DNA of 64,000 bases from Arthrobacter pullicola (GCF_014836875.1 NZ_JACSQC010000003.1:294619-358618), one strand, 5' to 3'. Shown: positions 1 to 9,448, counted from the first letter of the stretch. The notes: generated by a model from the sequence alone, not told the origin. A program made the numbers and translations.

Positions 1-859
1 TCAAAAAGGCCGATACTTCGCTGAGGTTGGCGTCGCCGATGATCACGTGCAGCCGCCGGTACTTCTCAGCGACGGCGTGCGGCTCGTCCCGGGTATTGAT
101 GATGGGCCGGCGGATGGTGGTTTCCAGGCCCACCTCGGTTTCGAAGAAGTCGGCGCGCTGGCTCAGCTGGTAACCCTGCCGCTGATTGCTGGTTCCTATC
201 CCCACGCGGCCGGAGCCGCAGATCACCTGGCGGGAGACAAAGAACGGCAGCAGCCCGGCGACCAGGCGGGTGAAGGGCACACTGCGCGGGACCAGATAGT
301 TCTCATGGGCGCCGTAGGAAACGCCCTTGTTATCGGTGTTGTTTTTGTACAGGTGGACCGGCGCGAAGCCAGGCGTCGCCGCGATGTGGCGCATCGCTGC
401 GAGCACGACGGCGTCGCCCGCCTTGTCCCACAGGACAGCGTCCCTGGGGTTGGTCACCTCGGGCGAGGAATACTCCGGGTGGGCATGATCGACGTAGAGG
501 CGCGCTCCGTTGCCCAGGACCATGTTCATCAGCACCGCGTTGTCCTCGGTGTCGCCGTACAGGGCAGACGGTCCCCCGCCTTCCATGGCGATCTGTTCGG
601 CATCCATCACCGGGGGTGCGTCGGTGAGCTGGGACGGGTCGGCGGCGGTCCGCGGAACCGTGTACCCGCGGGCATCGTTCAGGGGCGCCTCGTCCGTGTA
701 GTCCCAGCGGGTACCGGTGAGGTTGCCCATCCCGGTGCGCACCGTGGCGGCGTAGGCGTTGACGATCTGGCTGGAGAGCACGGTGGCGTTGGCGTTCGGC
801 AGGGCCGGAGCGAGTACGCCGTACTCGGTCTCCGTCCCCATCACCCTGCGGACCGTCAC
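1..859 (-). CDS. dop: Depupylase/deamidase Dop, 3'-truncated by window edge
   Basis: Dop removes Pup from pupylated proteins and, in many actinobacteria, deamidates Pup-Gln; it belongs to the glutamine-synthetase-like PafA/Dop family. The 286 visible codons read [14 protein letters not shown] near the start, then [44 protein letters not shown] and [11 protein letters not shown], all family hallmarks. The N-terminal part carries an insert before the [10 protein letters not shown] motif compared with the mycobacterial protein as I recall it. The GTG start at 857-859 overlaps the mpa stop codon as GTGA, implying translational coupling; an in-frame ATG at 839-841 is the alternative. The remaining C-terminal part lies outside the window, where pup and proteasome genes would be expected. 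Confidence 0.93.
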   Translation of the reverse strand, partial: MTVRRVMGTETEYGVLAPALPNANATVLSSQIVNAYAATVRTGMGNLTGTRWDYTDEAPLNDARGYTVPRTAADPSQLTDAPPVMDAEQIAMEGGGPSALYGDTEDNAVLMNMVLGNGARLYVDHAHPEYSSPEVTNPRDAVLWDKAGDAVVLAAMRHIAATPGFAPVHLYKNNTDNKGVSYGAHENYLVPRSVPFTRLVAGLLPFFVSRQVICGSGRVGIGTSNQRQGYQLSQRADFFETEVGLETTIRRPIINTRDEPHAVAEKYRRLHVIIGDANLSEVSAFL

Positions 860-2619
860 AGATACTGTCCCGGATTGGCCGTCGTTTCAATGGTCCGGCC
901 GGGCTCCTGGCCGGCCTTGCCCTGGATGATCGTCCGGATATAGGTGATGCGTTCGCCCTTCTTGCCGGAGATGCGTGCCCAGTCATCGGGATTGGTGGTG
1001 TTGGGCATGTCTTCGTGCTCGCGGAACTCGTCTACGACGGCGCGCATCAGGTGCTCGATCCGCAGTCCGCGCTGGCGCAGCGTCAGGAAGTCCTTGATGG
1101 CGTACTTCTTGGCGCGGTCCACGACGTTCTGGATCACGGCTCCGGAGTTGAAGTCCTTGAAGTAGAGCATTTCCGTGTCCCCGTTGGCGTAGGTCACTTC
1201 CAGGTACTCGTTGGACTTGTCCTCGGCGTACATCTTTTCGACCGTCCTCCGGATCATCTCGCCGACGGTGGCGACCGGATCGTAACCATGTTCGGCGAGG
1301 TCGTCACGGTGCAGCGGAAGGTCCGGTGTGAGGTACTTCGCGAAGATCTCCCCTGCACCTTCGGAGTCGGGCCGCATGATCTTGATCTTCACGTCCAGCC
1401 GGCCGGGGCGCAGGATGGCCGGATCGATCATGTCCTCGCGGTTGGAGGCACCGATGACGATCACGTTCTCCAGCTTCTCCACGCCGTCGATCTCGCTGAG
1501 CAGCTGCGGAACAATGGTGGTCTCGACGTCGGAGGAGACGCCGGTTCCGCGGGTCCGGAAAAGTGAATCCATCTCATCGAAGAACACCACCACCGGGCTG
1601 CCGTCGGACGCCTTCTCCCGGGCGCGGGCAAAAATGAGCCGGATATGGCGTTCCGTTTCGCCGACGTACTTGTCCAGCAGCTCGGGTCCCTTGATGTTCA
1701 GGAAGTAGCTGCGGGTCCCGAGGGAGCCCGTCTGTTCCATCACCCGGGCTGCCAGGGAATGCGCAACGGCCTTGGCGATCAGGGTCTTGCCGCAGCCGGG
1801 AGGGCCGTAGAGCAGAAGGCCCTTGGGGGCCTTCAGCCCGTGTTCGCGGTACAGGTCCGGATGCATAAAGGGCAGTTCGACGGCGTCGCGGATCGCCTCG
1901 ATCTGAGGACCCAGCCCGCCGATATCCGAATACGAAATATCCGGAACTTCCTCCAGGACCAGGTTCTCGACTTCGCTGCGCGGGATCTTCTCCAGGGCGT
2001 AACCGATCCTGGTATCCACGGTCAGGGCGTCGCCGACCCGGATCTTTTCCTCGATCAGCGGGCCATTGAGCCGGACCACGCGCTCGTCGTCAGCCCGGCC
2101 CACGACCAGCGCGCGGTCCCCTTCCAGAAGTTCCTGCACCGTAAAGAGTTCGCCGGCCTTCTCGAAACCGAGCCCGGCCACCACCGTCAGGGATTCGTTC
2201 AGCAGGACTTCCTGGCCGGGGACAATCTGCCCCAGGTCCAGGAGCGGGCTCACCGCCACCCGGAGCTTGCGCCCGGACTGGATGATGTCCACGCTTTCCT
2301 GGACCGTGGCCGTGGTGCTTACTCCGGGCTCGGGCTCCTGCCGTTCATTGACCGCAATCACCGTGCCGAAGCTGAAGGGTGTGGCGCCCTCCTTCTCCAG
2401 CGCGTCCTTCAACCGGATGATTTCCGCCTTGGCGGTTTCCAGCATTGCCACCAGCCGTGCATTGTTATGCGTCAGCGCCGCGAGCTGCCGGTCCACGTTC
2501 CGCAGCTTATCCCGCAGGATGTTGAGCTGCCGGGACTCGGCACTGGCCGCTGTTCCGTAAGGGGAATCGGTACGCATACCTTCAACCCCGGCTCCGCTGG
2601 TATTTTCCGCTTCAACCAT
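856..2619 (-). CDS. mpa: Proteasome-associated AAA ATPase Mpa/ARC
   Basis: Ring-forming ATPase that unfolds pupylated substrates and feeds them to the 20S proteasome. The 587-aa product has an N-terminal coiled-coil stretch, OB-fold inter-domain, and one AAA module with Walker A GPPGCGKT, Walker [10 protein letters not shown] and the segment [17 protein letters not shown]. It ends in GQYL, the C-terminal tail that docks into the proteasome alpha ring, so the complete pathway is implied. I chose ATG 2619 (MVEAEN); an upstream in-frame start at 2682 adds 21 unsupported residues. dop follows with a 4-base overlap, forming a Pup-pathway operon. Confidence 0.95.
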   Translation of the reverse strand: MVEAENTSGAGVEGMRTDSPYGTAASAESRQLNILRDKLRNVDRQLAALTHNNARLVAMLETAKAEIIRLKDALEKEGATPFSFGTVIAVNERQEPEPGVSTTATVQESVDIIQSGRKLRVAVSPLLDLGQIVPGQEVLLNESLTVVAGLGFEKAGELFTVQELLEGDRALVVGRADDERVVRLNGPLIEEKIRVGDALTVDTRIGYALEKIPRSEVENLVLEEVPDISYSDIGGLGPQIEAIRDAVELPFMHPDLYREHGLKAPKGLLLYGPPGCGKTLIAKAVAHSLAARVMEQTGSLGTRSYFLNIKGPELLDKYVGETERHIRLIFARAREKASDGSPVVVFFDEMDSLFRTRGTGVSSDVETTIVPQLLSEIDGVEKLENVIVIGASNREDMIDPAILRPGRLDVKIKIMRPDSEGAGEIFAKYLTPDLPLHRDDLAEHGYDPVATVGEMIRRTVEKMYAEDKSNEYLEVTYANGDTEMLYFKDFNSGAVIQNVVDRAKKYAIKDFLTLRQRGLRIEHLMRAVVDEFREHEDMPNTTNPDDWARISGKKGERITYIRTIIQGKAGQEPGRTIETTANPGQYL

Positions 2620-2732
2620 TGTCCGACCGCCTTCATCGCTCCAGGGTCTCTTCGTCTGACGATAACGCAGTGGCGCACGCAATGCACCGTGCCCGGAGTC
2701 TTGTGTTTTCCAGCTTTACGGCTATGGCGGGG

Positions 2733-3782
2733 CTACTCCGTGCCGTGATCTTCCTGGAAGCGTTCGGCCTTGGCCAGGGCACCGCGCTGGACGGTTGAAC
2801 TGGCATCCTTCGCGGCCCGGCGGAGCTTCTTGTCGGAGACCTGCCGCTCGCCGACGGCTGCCGGGGTCCAGGCATTGAGGTCTTCCTGGCTGAAGTCCGT
2901 TTTGGAGGCGCGGCGCTTGGCTACCAGCCCCGTGGCACCCTCGGCGAGCCGGCGGGCTGAGAGCAGGAACCCGGTGTGGGCCACCATCCGGTGGTCCGGG
3001 CGCACGGCCAGTCCCTCCAGGTGCCAGCCGCGGACCATGGATTCCCAGCCCTCGGGCTCGGTGAACCTGCCGTCAGCGCGGATGGCTTCCGCTGTGCGCG
3101 AAAGCTGGGTGACTGTCGCGACGTAGGAGATCCAGACGCCGCCCGGGGCCAGGACGGTCGCTACCGCGTCGGTGCATTCCCAGGGGGCAAGCATGTCCAG
3201 GACCACGCGGTCCACGCTGCCGGGTTCCTGGTTCTTCACCACCTGGTCCTGGAAGTCACCGAGGGTGATCTCCCAGGCGGGGTGCGGGCCGCCGAAGAAG
3301 GTTTCCACGTTCCCGCGGGCGATGTCAGCGAATTCCTCGCGGCGCTCGTAGGAGTGCAGCGAGCCGTTGTCGCCAACCGCCCTGAGCAGGGAGATGCTGA
3401 GCGCTCCGGATCCGACGCCGGCTTCGACGACGCGGGCGCCCGGGAAGATGTCTGCCATGGTGACAATCTGGCCGGCGTCCTTCGGATAGACCACGGCTGC
3501 GCCGCGCGGCATGGAGAGCACGAAGTCCGAGAGCAGGGGACGCAGCACCTGGTACTGGTGGCCGGTGGTGTTCGTGACAATGGTGCCTTCGGAGACCCCG
3601 ATGATGCTCTCGTGCGGAAGGTAGCCGCGGTGGGTGTGGAAGGCGCCGCCTTCCGTGAGCGTGATCGTGTTCCGGCGTCCCTTTTCATCGGTGAGCTGGA
3701 CGCGCTCCCCGGGCCGCAGGGGGCCACGGCGCATGTCCGCGCCGTGGGCAGCGGGAGCAGAGGGTGTACCCGGGTTGTTCAT
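2733..3782 (-). CDS. trmI: tRNA (adenine-58-N1)-methyltransferase TrmI
   Basis: SAM-dependent Rossmann methyltransferase that makes m1A58 in the T-loop of tRNA. The 349-aa product shows the N-terminal beta domain and the SAM motif VVEAGVGSGALS, followed by ERREEFADIARGN and the catalytic-domain segment VDRVVLDMLAPWE. Family members of this type (such as the mycobacterial enzyme) work as tetramers. The ATG at 3782 has GAAGGA about ten bases upstream; Met17 (MRRGPLRP) is a possible later start. It lies upstream of mpa on the same strand with a 113-bp gap, an arrangement shared with other actinobacteria. Confidence 0.93.
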   Translation of the reverse strand: MNNPGTPSAPAAHGADMRRGPLRPGERVQLTDEKGRRNTITLTEGGAFHTHRGYLPHESIIGVSEGTIVTNTTGHQYQVLRPLLSDFVLSMPRGAAVVYPKDAGQIVTMADIFPGARVVEAGVGSGALSISLLRAVGDNGSLHSYERREEFADIARGNVETFFGGPHPAWEITLGDFQDQVVKNQEPGSVDRVVLDMLAPWECTDAVATVLAPGGVWISYVATVTQLSRTAEAIRADGRFTEPEGWESMVRGWHLEGLAVRPDHRMVAHTGFLLSARRLAEGATGLVAKRRASKTDFSQEDLNAWTPAAVGERQVSDKKLRRAAKDASSTVQRGALAKAERFQEDHGTE

Positions 3783-3821
3783 ATGTGGCTGTCCTTCGGT
3801 TTCAGGCGGTTCAGGTCGGAT

Positions 3822-3845
3822 GCGGGGCCAGGGCTGCTGGCCCGC
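3822..3845 (-). terminator. GC hairpin between M50 protease and trmI
   Basis: GGGCCAG (3825-3831) and CTGGCCC (3837-3843) form a 7-bp stem with a 5-base loop, just after the M50 stop in the direction of transcription. There is no T-tract, so it may only slow or partly stop readthrough into trmI. Confidence 0.3.
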
Positions 3846-3860
3846 TGGTGGCTGGGCTGG

Positions 3861-5027
3861 TTAGCTGCCGGTTTTCGGCCGGCGGCCGGTGACAGCGGCG
3901 ACGACGGCGGCTTGCCGCAGCAGGCCGACCACCGTGCCTTCGCGGTTGATAACGGCATACTCGCTGCCGGTCAGCTGCGATAGGTACTGGATGAGTTCCT
4001 GCCCCGTGGCGGCATCAGGAACATAGGCGCCTGGTGCCAGCGCGCGGGCCACGGCGTTGACCGGGGTCTGGGCGGCCAGGTGCACGGGCACGGAGCCCAT
4101 CGCGCCGGGATCCACCACGGCTTCCGGCCGGCCGGTGGGCCCTGTCACCACAAGTGCACCGGAAGCGCCGTCAGCTGCGAAGCGCCGGGCTTCGGACACC
4201 GGCGTCCCCGAAGGCACCTGGAAGGCCGGTTCCATCAGGCTGCCGGCCGAAAGTTCCGGCAGCCGCAGCCGCAGGCGGGCGTTACTGATGGAAGCTGAGG
4301 CACCCATCCACAGGAAGCCTGAGACCAGGGCGGTGATGATCACCAGGCTCAGGCCGGGCGTCTGGCCCCGCAGATACGGGGGGATAAAGACGACGGCCAC
4401 CAGTGCGGCGGCGATAATCCGCCCGGCCCAGCCGGCGGCGATCGTGCCCTTCTCCTGGACCCCGGTGGCCTTCCAGACAGCGGACTCCACGATGCGTCCG
4501 CCATCCAGGGGCAGGCCGGGGAGGACATTGAAGATGGCAACCAGCACGTTGGCCCACACAAAGATGTCCGTCAGGAGCCAGCCCACGGTGCCGGGTTCGA
4601 AGAACGGCAGGACCAGCCGCCCGGCCAGGGCCAGGAGGAAGTTCGCGGCCGGTCCGGCCAGGGCAACCACCAGGGATCTGCCCGGCGTCGCGTTCACATC
4701 ACCAAACTGGGTGTGCCCGCCCCACAGCGTCAGGACGATTCTCGGCGTGGGCCATTTCCAGGCCCGGGCGGTGAGGGCATGGGCCAGCTCATGGGCCAGG
4801 ACTGAGAGCAGCAGGAGCAGCGCATAGCCCAGGGCGACGGCGTACGCGCCGGGGCTGCCGAGCTGCGGGAGGGCCTGGGCCACCTGGGGTCCGAAAAGCA
4901 GGACTATCGCTGCGGCAATGACAAACCAGGACCAGGCCAGGGTGACCGGCACTCCCCCGATCTTTCCCAGGGGTATGCCTTCGCTGCGTCCCTCCTCCGC
5001 CGCCGCGCTGTCCGGGCCCTGCGTCAC
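3861..5027 (-). CDS. M50 site-2-type metalloprotease with C-terminal CBS-like region
   Basis: Intramembrane zinc protease of the rhomboid-unrelated S2P class, expected to clip membrane-bound substrates such as anti-sigma factors. The 388-aa product has several membrane segments, the zinc motif HELAH at residues 79-83 and the third ligand in NVLPGLPLDGGR (Asp175). After about residue 250 comes a soluble part (starting near LMEPAFQVP) that looks like a CBS pair, as in Rip3-like members. The start codon is GTG at 5025-5027 and overlaps the upstream HAD stop by four bases (GTGA), so the two genes are translationally coupled. The substrate is not indicated by neighbours. Confidence 0.88.
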   Translation of the reverse strand: MTQGPDSAAAEEGRSEGIPLGKIGGVPVTLAWSWFVIAAAIVLLFGPQVAQALPQLGSPGAYAVALGYALLLLLSVLAHELAHALTARAWKWPTPRIVLTLWGGHTQFGDVNATPGRSLVVALAGPAANFLLALAGRLVLPFFEPGTVGWLLTDIFVWANVLVAIFNVLPGLPLDGGRIVESAVWKATGVQEKGTIAAGWAGRIIAAALVAVVFIPPYLRGQTPGLSLVIITALVSGFLWMGASASISNARLRLRLPELSAGSLMEPAFQVPSGTPVSEARRFAADGASGALVVTGPTGRPEAVVDPGAMGSVPVHLAAQTPVNAVARALAPGAYVPDAATGQELIQYLSQLTGSEYAVINREGTVVGLLRQAAVVAAVTGRRPKTGS

Positions 5028-5776
5028 TTTTGGGCTCCTGACTCATGGCTGCCGGATTCCGGTGCTCCGGTGCCGGGCGCCGTCAATGCCTGCAGGTCGC
5101 TGATGCTGCGTCCGGCAAGCGTGGTCCATTCGATCCTGTCCGCGTCCGGCGGCAGGGGGACGAAATGCGGGACGGCCAGGGCAGTCAGCCCGGCAGCCCG
5201 GGCGGATGTATAGCCCGGGTAGGAATCCTCGATGGCGATGCAGCGGGACTTCGACAGTCCGGGAACTGACTGCGCCAGCTCTGTGAAGGCCAGCTGGTAC
5301 GGCTCCGGATGCGGTTTCCCGCGTTCAACCATGTCGCCGGTGACCAGGATCCGGAACGTCCGCTCCGGCAAATGGGAGGCGATGGCCCGGGCCAGGACCG
5401 CGGTGGACATGGTGACCATTGCGCAGGGAATGCCTGAGGCTGCGAGTTCCCCGAGCAGCTCGCGTGCGCCGGGGCGCCAGGGAACATGGGTCCGGACCTG
5501 CCGCGCCACCTGGTCCGTCAGGGTGGAAATGATGGTGTCAACGCTCAAGTCAACGCCGGCCTGCTGCAGCCGGCGGGCAGAAAAAGTAAGGGCCTGCCCC
5601 ACCAGTTCCAGGGCTTCTTCATCAGTCCAGGTGCCGCCGTGCGAGGCAACAAGGTCTTTTTCCGCCTGGATCCAATAGGGTTCCGTATCGACGATCGTGC
5701 CGTCCATATCCCAAAAAACCGCCTGAAGCTGGCTATCGGGGCCGCCGGACGGGAGGAAACTTCCTGGGAGGGACAT
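5024..5776 (-). CDS. HAD-family hydrolase (phosphatase/phosphoglucomutase-like)
   Basis: The 250-aa protein carries the HAD nucleophile motif FWDMDGTIVDTEPYW (Asp23 and Asp25), a cap insertion, motif II near VTMSTAVLA, Lys in RGKPHPEP and the late motif CIAIEDSYPGYTSARAAG. This is the beta-phosphoglucomutase/pseudouridine-5'-phosphatase-like subgroup; the substrate cannot be told from sequence. The gene overlaps the M50 gene by four bases. No Shine-Dalgarno is seen, and a TAGACT hexamer sits exactly at -12 to -7 relative to the ATG, which suggests a leaderless mRNA diverging from the PAC2 gene. Confidence 0.88.
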   Translation of the reverse strand: MSLPGSFLPSGGPDSQLQAVFWDMDGTIVDTEPYWIQAEKDLVASHGGTWTDEEALELVGQALTFSARRLQQAGVDLSVDTIISTLTDQVARQVRTHVPWRPGARELLGELAASGIPCAMVTMSTAVLARAIASHLPERTFRILVTGDMVERGKPHPEPYQLAFTELAQSVPGLSKSRCIAIEDSYPGYTSARAAGLTALAVPHFVPLPPDADRIEWTTLAGRSISDLQALTAPGTGAPESGSHESGAQK

Positions 5777-5782
5777 ACCGCA

Positions 5783-5788
5783 AGTCTA
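5783..5788 (-). promoter_or_regulatory. -10 element of the HAD gene (leaderless)
   Basis: On the minus strand TAGACT lies at -12 to -7 if the first base of the ATG (5776) is +1. This matches a TANNNT -10 element. No convincing -35 hexamer is visible. Confidence 0.5.
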
Positions 5789-5844
5789 CGTGGCTCCGGA
5801 CAGGGTTCCTTGTCCCGGCCGGGCTGCCCGGACTGCGGGCGGGA

Positions 5845-5873
5845 CTGACACTGCGGTGCCGGGAGCATATGGT
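5845..5873 (+). promoter_or_regulatory. Promoter of PAC2 gene, leaderless geometry
   Basis: CTGACA (5845-5850, one mismatch to TTGACA) and TATGGT (5868-5873) are separated by exactly 17 bases, and the -10 ends six bases before the GTG at 5880. Transcription would start at the first base of the start codon. Confidence 0.65.
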
Positions 5874-5879
5874 GAATCT

Positions 5880-6761
5880 GTGAGTTATACCGATAAGACC
5901 CCAGCCGCTGGCCTGCAGGATTTCTTTGGCGGCGGCTCCGGAGAGCGGGTCACCGTGATGCTGGCTGCCTTCGAAGGCTGGAACGACGCCGGAGAGGCCG
6001 CCAGTGACGCCCTGAACTTCCTCTCCCTGTACTGGGACAGCGAAAAGATCGCCGGGATCGACGCCGACGAATACTACGATTTCCAGTTCACCCGCCCTGC
6101 GATCGAGCGGAACGCGGCAGGCAAGCGCAGGATCAAGTGGCCCACCACACGGATATCCCGGGCAGAGGTCCCGGGAACCAACCTGGACCTGATCCTGGTT
6201 TCCGGTGTTGAACCGTCCTACAAATGGCGCGCCTACACGGCTGAGGTCATTGGGCTGGCCAAGGAACTCGACGTGGACTGCATAGTGCTCACCGGGGCGC
6301 TGCTGGCCGATGTTCCGCATACCCGCCCCATTCCGGTGACTGCCACCTGTGAGGAAGAAGACCTGAGGGAACACCTCGGCGTTGAGTCCTCGCAGTATGA
6401 GGGGCCCATCGGAATTGTGGGTGTCCTGGCGGAAGTGGCCAATTTGGCCGACATTCCCACGTTGTCGCTCTGGGCGGCGGTGCCGCACTATGTGGGGCAG
6501 CCGCCGTCGCCCAAGGCGCAGCTTGCTTTGCTGCACCGTTTGGAAGAGCTGCTGCAGACCCCGATCGACACCGCCGTCCTGACGGAGGAAGCCGAGGCAT
6601 GGGAACGCGGAGTGGATGAACTTGCCACGGAGGACCCGGAAATAGCGGCCTACGTGCGGCAGCTGGAGGAAGCCAAGGATACGGCTGAGCTGCCCGAAGC
6701 AACCGGCGAATCGATTGCACGGGAGTTTGAGCGCTACCTTAAGCGGCGGCGCCGGGACTAG
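5880..6761 (+). CDS. PAC2-family protein
   Basis: The 293-aa product belongs to the PAC2 family named after the proteasome assembly chaperone 2 fold; the actinobacterial members have no firmly assigned biochemical role. Visible features are an N-terminal AAFEGWNDAG segment, DFQFTRPAIER, a central VSGVEPSYKWRAY block and the GALLADVPHTRP segment, then an acidic helical C-terminus. A mycobacterial relative is also found in the region of the Pup-proteasome genes, so a link to proteostasis is tempting but only inference. GTG 5880 is chosen because a full promoter places the transcript start there; upstream in-frame codons lack any ribosome site. Confidence 0.87.
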   Translation: MSYTDKTPAAGLQDFFGGGSGERVTVMLAAFEGWNDAGEAASDALNFLSLYWDSEKIAGIDADEYYDFQFTRPAIERNAAGKRRIKWPTTRISRAEVPGTNLDLILVSGVEPSYKWRAYTAEVIGLAKELDVDCIVLTGALLADVPHTRPIPVTATCEEEDLREHLGVESSQYEGPIGIVGVLAEVANLADIPTLSLWAAVPHYVGQPPSPKAQLALLHRLEELLQTPIDTAVLTEEAEAWERGVDELATEDPEIAAYVRQLEEAKDTAELPEATGESIAREFERYLKRRRRD

Positions 6762-6762
6762 C

Positions 6763-6815
6763 CCGGGACAGCACAGTGACCGCGGACGGATTCCGCGGTC
6801 ACTGTGCTGTCCCGG
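6763..6815. terminator. Perfect 24-bp bidirectional terminator hairpin
   Basis: Bases 6763-6786 and 6792-6815 are perfectly complementary over 24 bp around a 5-base loop. It lies between the convergent PAC2 and mshC genes. There is no T-tract, so the very long stem must carry the function. Confidence 0.8.
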
Positions 6816-6821
6816 ATGCGC

Positions 6822-8114
6822 CTAGCGCAGGCGGATGCCCAGGAGGGCATCGAAAGCTGCTTCAACCAGTTCTGCTCCGGCCGTGGAGCCGGCTGCTGCC
6901 GCCTTCGGCTCGTCGAGGAGCGCCGCAGCCCATGCATCGGCGGCAGCCAGGGCGGCCGGAGCATTGAGGTCATCGGCCAGGGCCATGCGGAAACTCTGCA
7001 GCAGCTCCATGGCAGCCTGCTCCCCGGTCAGCGGCAAGGCCCTGCGGTAACGCCGCAGCCGGTCCTCGGCACGGCCCAGGTCCTCGGCCGTCCAGAACCA
7101 GTCTGACCGGTAGTGGTGGCCGGCAAGGGTGATGCGGACCGCTGCCGGTTCCACCCCTTCCGCCCGCAGGCGGGACACCAGAACGAGGTTGCCCAGGGAC
7201 TTGCTCATCTTTTCGCCGTCCAGGCCCACCATGCCGGCGTGGGCGTAGTGCTTTGCCAGTGGCTCACCCGAGCAGGCGTAGGCATGTGCCGCGCTCATTT
7301 CGTGGTGCGGGAACATCAGGTCTGATCCCCCGGCCTGAACCGTAAAGGGAGCGGGAAGGAACCGGCGGGCAATGACCGCACACTCAATGTGCCAGCCTGG
7401 ACGCCCGTCGCCAAGCTCTCCGCCGGGCCAAAGGGGTTCACCGGGCCGCGCGGCCCGCCACAGCAGCGCATCGAGTGGATTCCGCTTCCCCGGACGGCTG
7501 GGGTCGCCGCCGCGTTCTGCGAAGACGGGCAGCATCTGCTCGGCTGTGAGGCCGGATACCTGGCCCGGCCACCATGCGTCGGGTCCCTGCTTTTCCAGTT
7601 CCTGTGCGGCATCGACGGAAAAGTAAACGTCTCCGTCGGGCTCGGCGCCGGTCCCGGGCACGCGGTACGCGATCCCCTTCTCGAGCAGTGCCTCAACCAC
7701 GGGCACGATCCATTCGATGGACTCAACGGCGCCAATGTAGCTTTGCGGAGCAATGACGTTCAGCGCTTCCATGTCTTCGCGGAAGAGCTGGGTCTGCTCC
7801 TTGGCGAGGACGGTCCAGTCAACCCCGGTCGCGGCAGCACGCTCCAAAAGCGGATCGTCGATGTCAGTGACGTTCTGGACATAGTTGACTGTGTGTCCAG
7901 CGTCCCGCCACTGCCGGTTCAGCAGATCAAACGCGACGTACGTCGCCGCATGGCCCATGTGGGTCGCGTCGTACGGGGTGATCCCGCAAACATAGAGACC
8001 GGCTTCACCGTCCGGGCGGACGGGCACTGCCCTTCGCAGCGCCGAATCGAAGAGGACGAGGCCTGGAGACTTTCCGGGCAGTACTGGCAGGGGGCGGGAT
8101 TTCCAAGCGATCAC
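6822..8114 (-). CDS. mshC: Mycothiol ligase MshC (Cys-GlcN-Ins ligase)
   Basis: ATP-dependent ligase that joins cysteine to glucosaminyl-inositol, the third step of mycothiol synthesis, a thiol restricted to Actinobacteria. The 430-aa protein is built like cysteinyl-tRNA synthetase: [16 protein letters not shown] with zinc-ligand Cys43 and the HIGH-like [40 protein letters not shown] and KMSKSLGN. It lacks the tRNA anticodon-binding extension of CysRS, which distinguishes it from cysS. The start is GTG (8112-8114) with TAGAGT seven bases upstream and no ribosome site, so it is probably leaderless. uppP lies just upstream on the same strand. Confidence 0.95.
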   Translation of the reverse strand: MIAWKSRPLPVLPGKSPGLVLFDSALRRAVPVRPDGEAGLYVCGITPYDATHMGHAATYVAFDLLNRQWRDAGHTVNYVQNVTDIDDPLLERAAATGVDWTVLAKEQTQLFREDMEALNVIAPQSYIGAVESIEWIVPVVEALLEKGIAYRVPGTGAEPDGDVYFSVDAAQELEKQGPDAWWPGQVSGLTAEQMLPVFAERGGDPSRPGKRNPLDALLWRAARPGEPLWPGGELGDGRPGWHIECAVIARRFLPAPFTVQAGGSDLMFPHHEMSAAHAYACSGEPLAKHYAHAGMVGLDGEKMSKSLGNLVLVSRLRAEGVEPAAVRITLAGHHYRSDWFWTAEDLGRAEDRLRRYRRALPLTGEQAAMELLQSFRMALADDLNAPAALAAADAWAAALLDEPKAAAAGSTAGAELVEAAFDALLGIRLR

Positions 8115-8121
8115 AGGTTCA

Positions 8122-8127
8122 ACTCTA
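8122..8127 (-). promoter_or_regulatory. -10 element TAGAGT before mshC
   Basis: Minus-strand TAGAGT ends seven bases before the mshC GTG, giving a leaderless or one-base leader transcript. It lets mshC be transcribed apart from uppP. Confidence 0.45.
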
Positions 8128-8173
8128 CTGACTCCGATAGCGGTTCACGTTCTGTGTCCGGGCCGGTGCGCAC

Positions 8174-8998
8174 TCAGGCCTGCAGCACCCCGAAGCCAAG
8201 TGCGATGTAAATGGCCACGCCCAGGCCGATCCGGTACCAGACGAACAACTGGTAGCTGCGGGTGGAAACGTAGCGCAGGAACCAGCCGATAATGATGAAG
8301 CCGACGACGAAGGCCACCACGGTAGCGAGTGCGGTCTCCGCCCCGCCATAGGGGCCCGTCTCTCCCCACGATTTGGCCAGCTGGTAAAGGCCGCTGCCGA
8401 ACACCGCGGGAATAGCCAGCAGGAAAGCGTACCGGGCCGCCGCTTCACGGGTGTAGCCCATGAGCAGGCCCGCCGTAATGGTGCCGCCGGAGCGTGAGAC
8501 GCCTGGGATGAGCGCCAGTGCCTGGGCGAAGCCGTAAAGGATGCCGTGCTTGTAGGTGAGCTGGTCCAGGGTCCGCTGCTGCTTCCCGATGATGTCGGCG
8601 ATCGCCAGAAAAATGCCGAACACGATCAGCATGGTCGCCACGATCCAGAGGCTGCGGAAAGTGCTCTCAATCTGGTCCTGGAACAGCAGCCCAAGCACAA
8701 CGATCGGGATGGTGCCAACGATGATCAGCCAGCCCATGCGTGCGTCCGGATCAGAGCGCGGCACCCGGCCGGCCAGCGACCCGAACCATGCCTTGACGAT
8801 CCGGACGATGTCCTTCCAGAAATACACCGCGACAGCAGTCTCTGTCCCAAGCTGGGTAATAGCGGTGAACGCGGCGCCGGGATCCTGGGCGCCGGGAAGC
8901 AGCTCGCCGGCAATCCGCAGATGCGCGCTGGAAGAAATGGGCAGGAACTCGGTCAGGCCCTGAAGGAAACCAAGGAATATCGCTTCAAACCAATTCAC
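8174..8998 (-). CDS. uppP: Undecaprenyl-diphosphatase UppP/BacA
   Basis: Integral membrane phosphatase that recycles undecaprenyl pyrophosphate to the carrier lipid used for peptidoglycan and other wall polymers. The 274-aa product has the two family signatures [14 protein letters not shown] (residues 13-26) and [15 protein letters not shown], and about eight hydrophobic segments. The start codon is GTG at 8996-8998 (MNWFEAI), preceded by TAGAGT exactly at -12 to -7, so the message is likely leaderless. In mycobacteria uppP and mshC are also near neighbours, which supports the shared ancestry of this block. Confidence 0.94.
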   Translation of the reverse strand: MNWFEAIFLGFLQGLTEFLPISSSAHLRIAGELLPGAQDPGAAFTAITQLGTETAVAVYFWKDIVRIVKAWFGSLAGRVPRSDPDARMGWLIIVGTIPIVVLGLLFQDQIESTFRSLWIVATMLIVFGIFLAIADIIGKQQRTLDQLTYKHGILYGFAQALALIPGVSRSGGTITAGLLMGYTREAAARYAFLLAIPAVFGSGLYQLAKSWGETGPYGGAETALATVVAFVVGFIIIGWFLRYVSTRSYQLFVWYRIGLGVAIYIALGFGVLQA

Positions 8999-9004
8999 CC
9001 TACG

Positions 9005-9010
9005 ACTCTA
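9005..9010 (-). promoter_or_regulatory. -10 element TAGAGT of uppP
   Basis: Minus-strand TAGAGT occupies -12 to -7 when the first base of the uppP GTG (8998) is +1. The -35 region is not recognisable. Confidence 0.5.
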
Positions 9011-9050
9011 GGGCACAGCGCCGCCCGGACCTGCCAGGCGGGGGCGCGTG

Positions 9051-9413
9051 CTACCGGTCGCTGCCTGACTGCCGGCGGTAATCATCCTGGTCGAGGGACC
9101 CGGTTGAGATTTCTTCGGTCCCTTCATCCGCGCCGAAACGCGAAGGGTCACCGAAGCCGGACCTGCGGAGCATCTCTTCATCGTCGTCGAGCAGGTCCTC
9201 GTCGCCGTCTTCGTCGTCGTAGATCTCCAGCGGCGTCACTTCGCCATAGGCGTCGTAAAGGACTTCCTCGTACACCTCGAACGCGTCGGCTATGGCCAGA
9301 TAGGCCCCTTCGACAGCAGGATCCTTCTCTCCGCGGCGGGCAGCAGCGGCAGCCAGGTGCTCTTCGAAGGCAGCGACCAGGGACTGGAGCGCAACGCGCG
9401 GATCTATGCTCAT
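9051..9413 (-). CDS. Conserved acidic small protein of unknown function
   Basis: The 120-aa protein has a helical N-terminal half (ALQSLVAAFEEHLAAAAARR) and a strongly acidic second half with runs such as DDEDGDEDLLDDDEEM. I see no enzyme motif, signal peptide or membrane segment. It sits 52 bp upstream of uppP on the same strand; a small protein is also next to uppP in mycobacteria, so it may be a conserved actinobacterial partner gene, but homology was not tested. A TAACGT hexamer lies seven bases before the ATG on the minus strand, consistent with a leaderless transcript. Function unknown. Confidence 0.75.
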   Translation of the reverse strand: MSIDPRVALQSLVAAFEEHLAAAAARRGEKDPAVEGAYLAIADAFEVYEEVLYDAYGEVTPLEIYDDEDGDEDLLDDDEEMLRRSGFGDPSRFGADEGTEEISTGSLDQDDYRRQSGSDR

Positions 9414-9448
9414 GGACTAGACGTTATCGGTAAAGCAGGCAAAATGGG

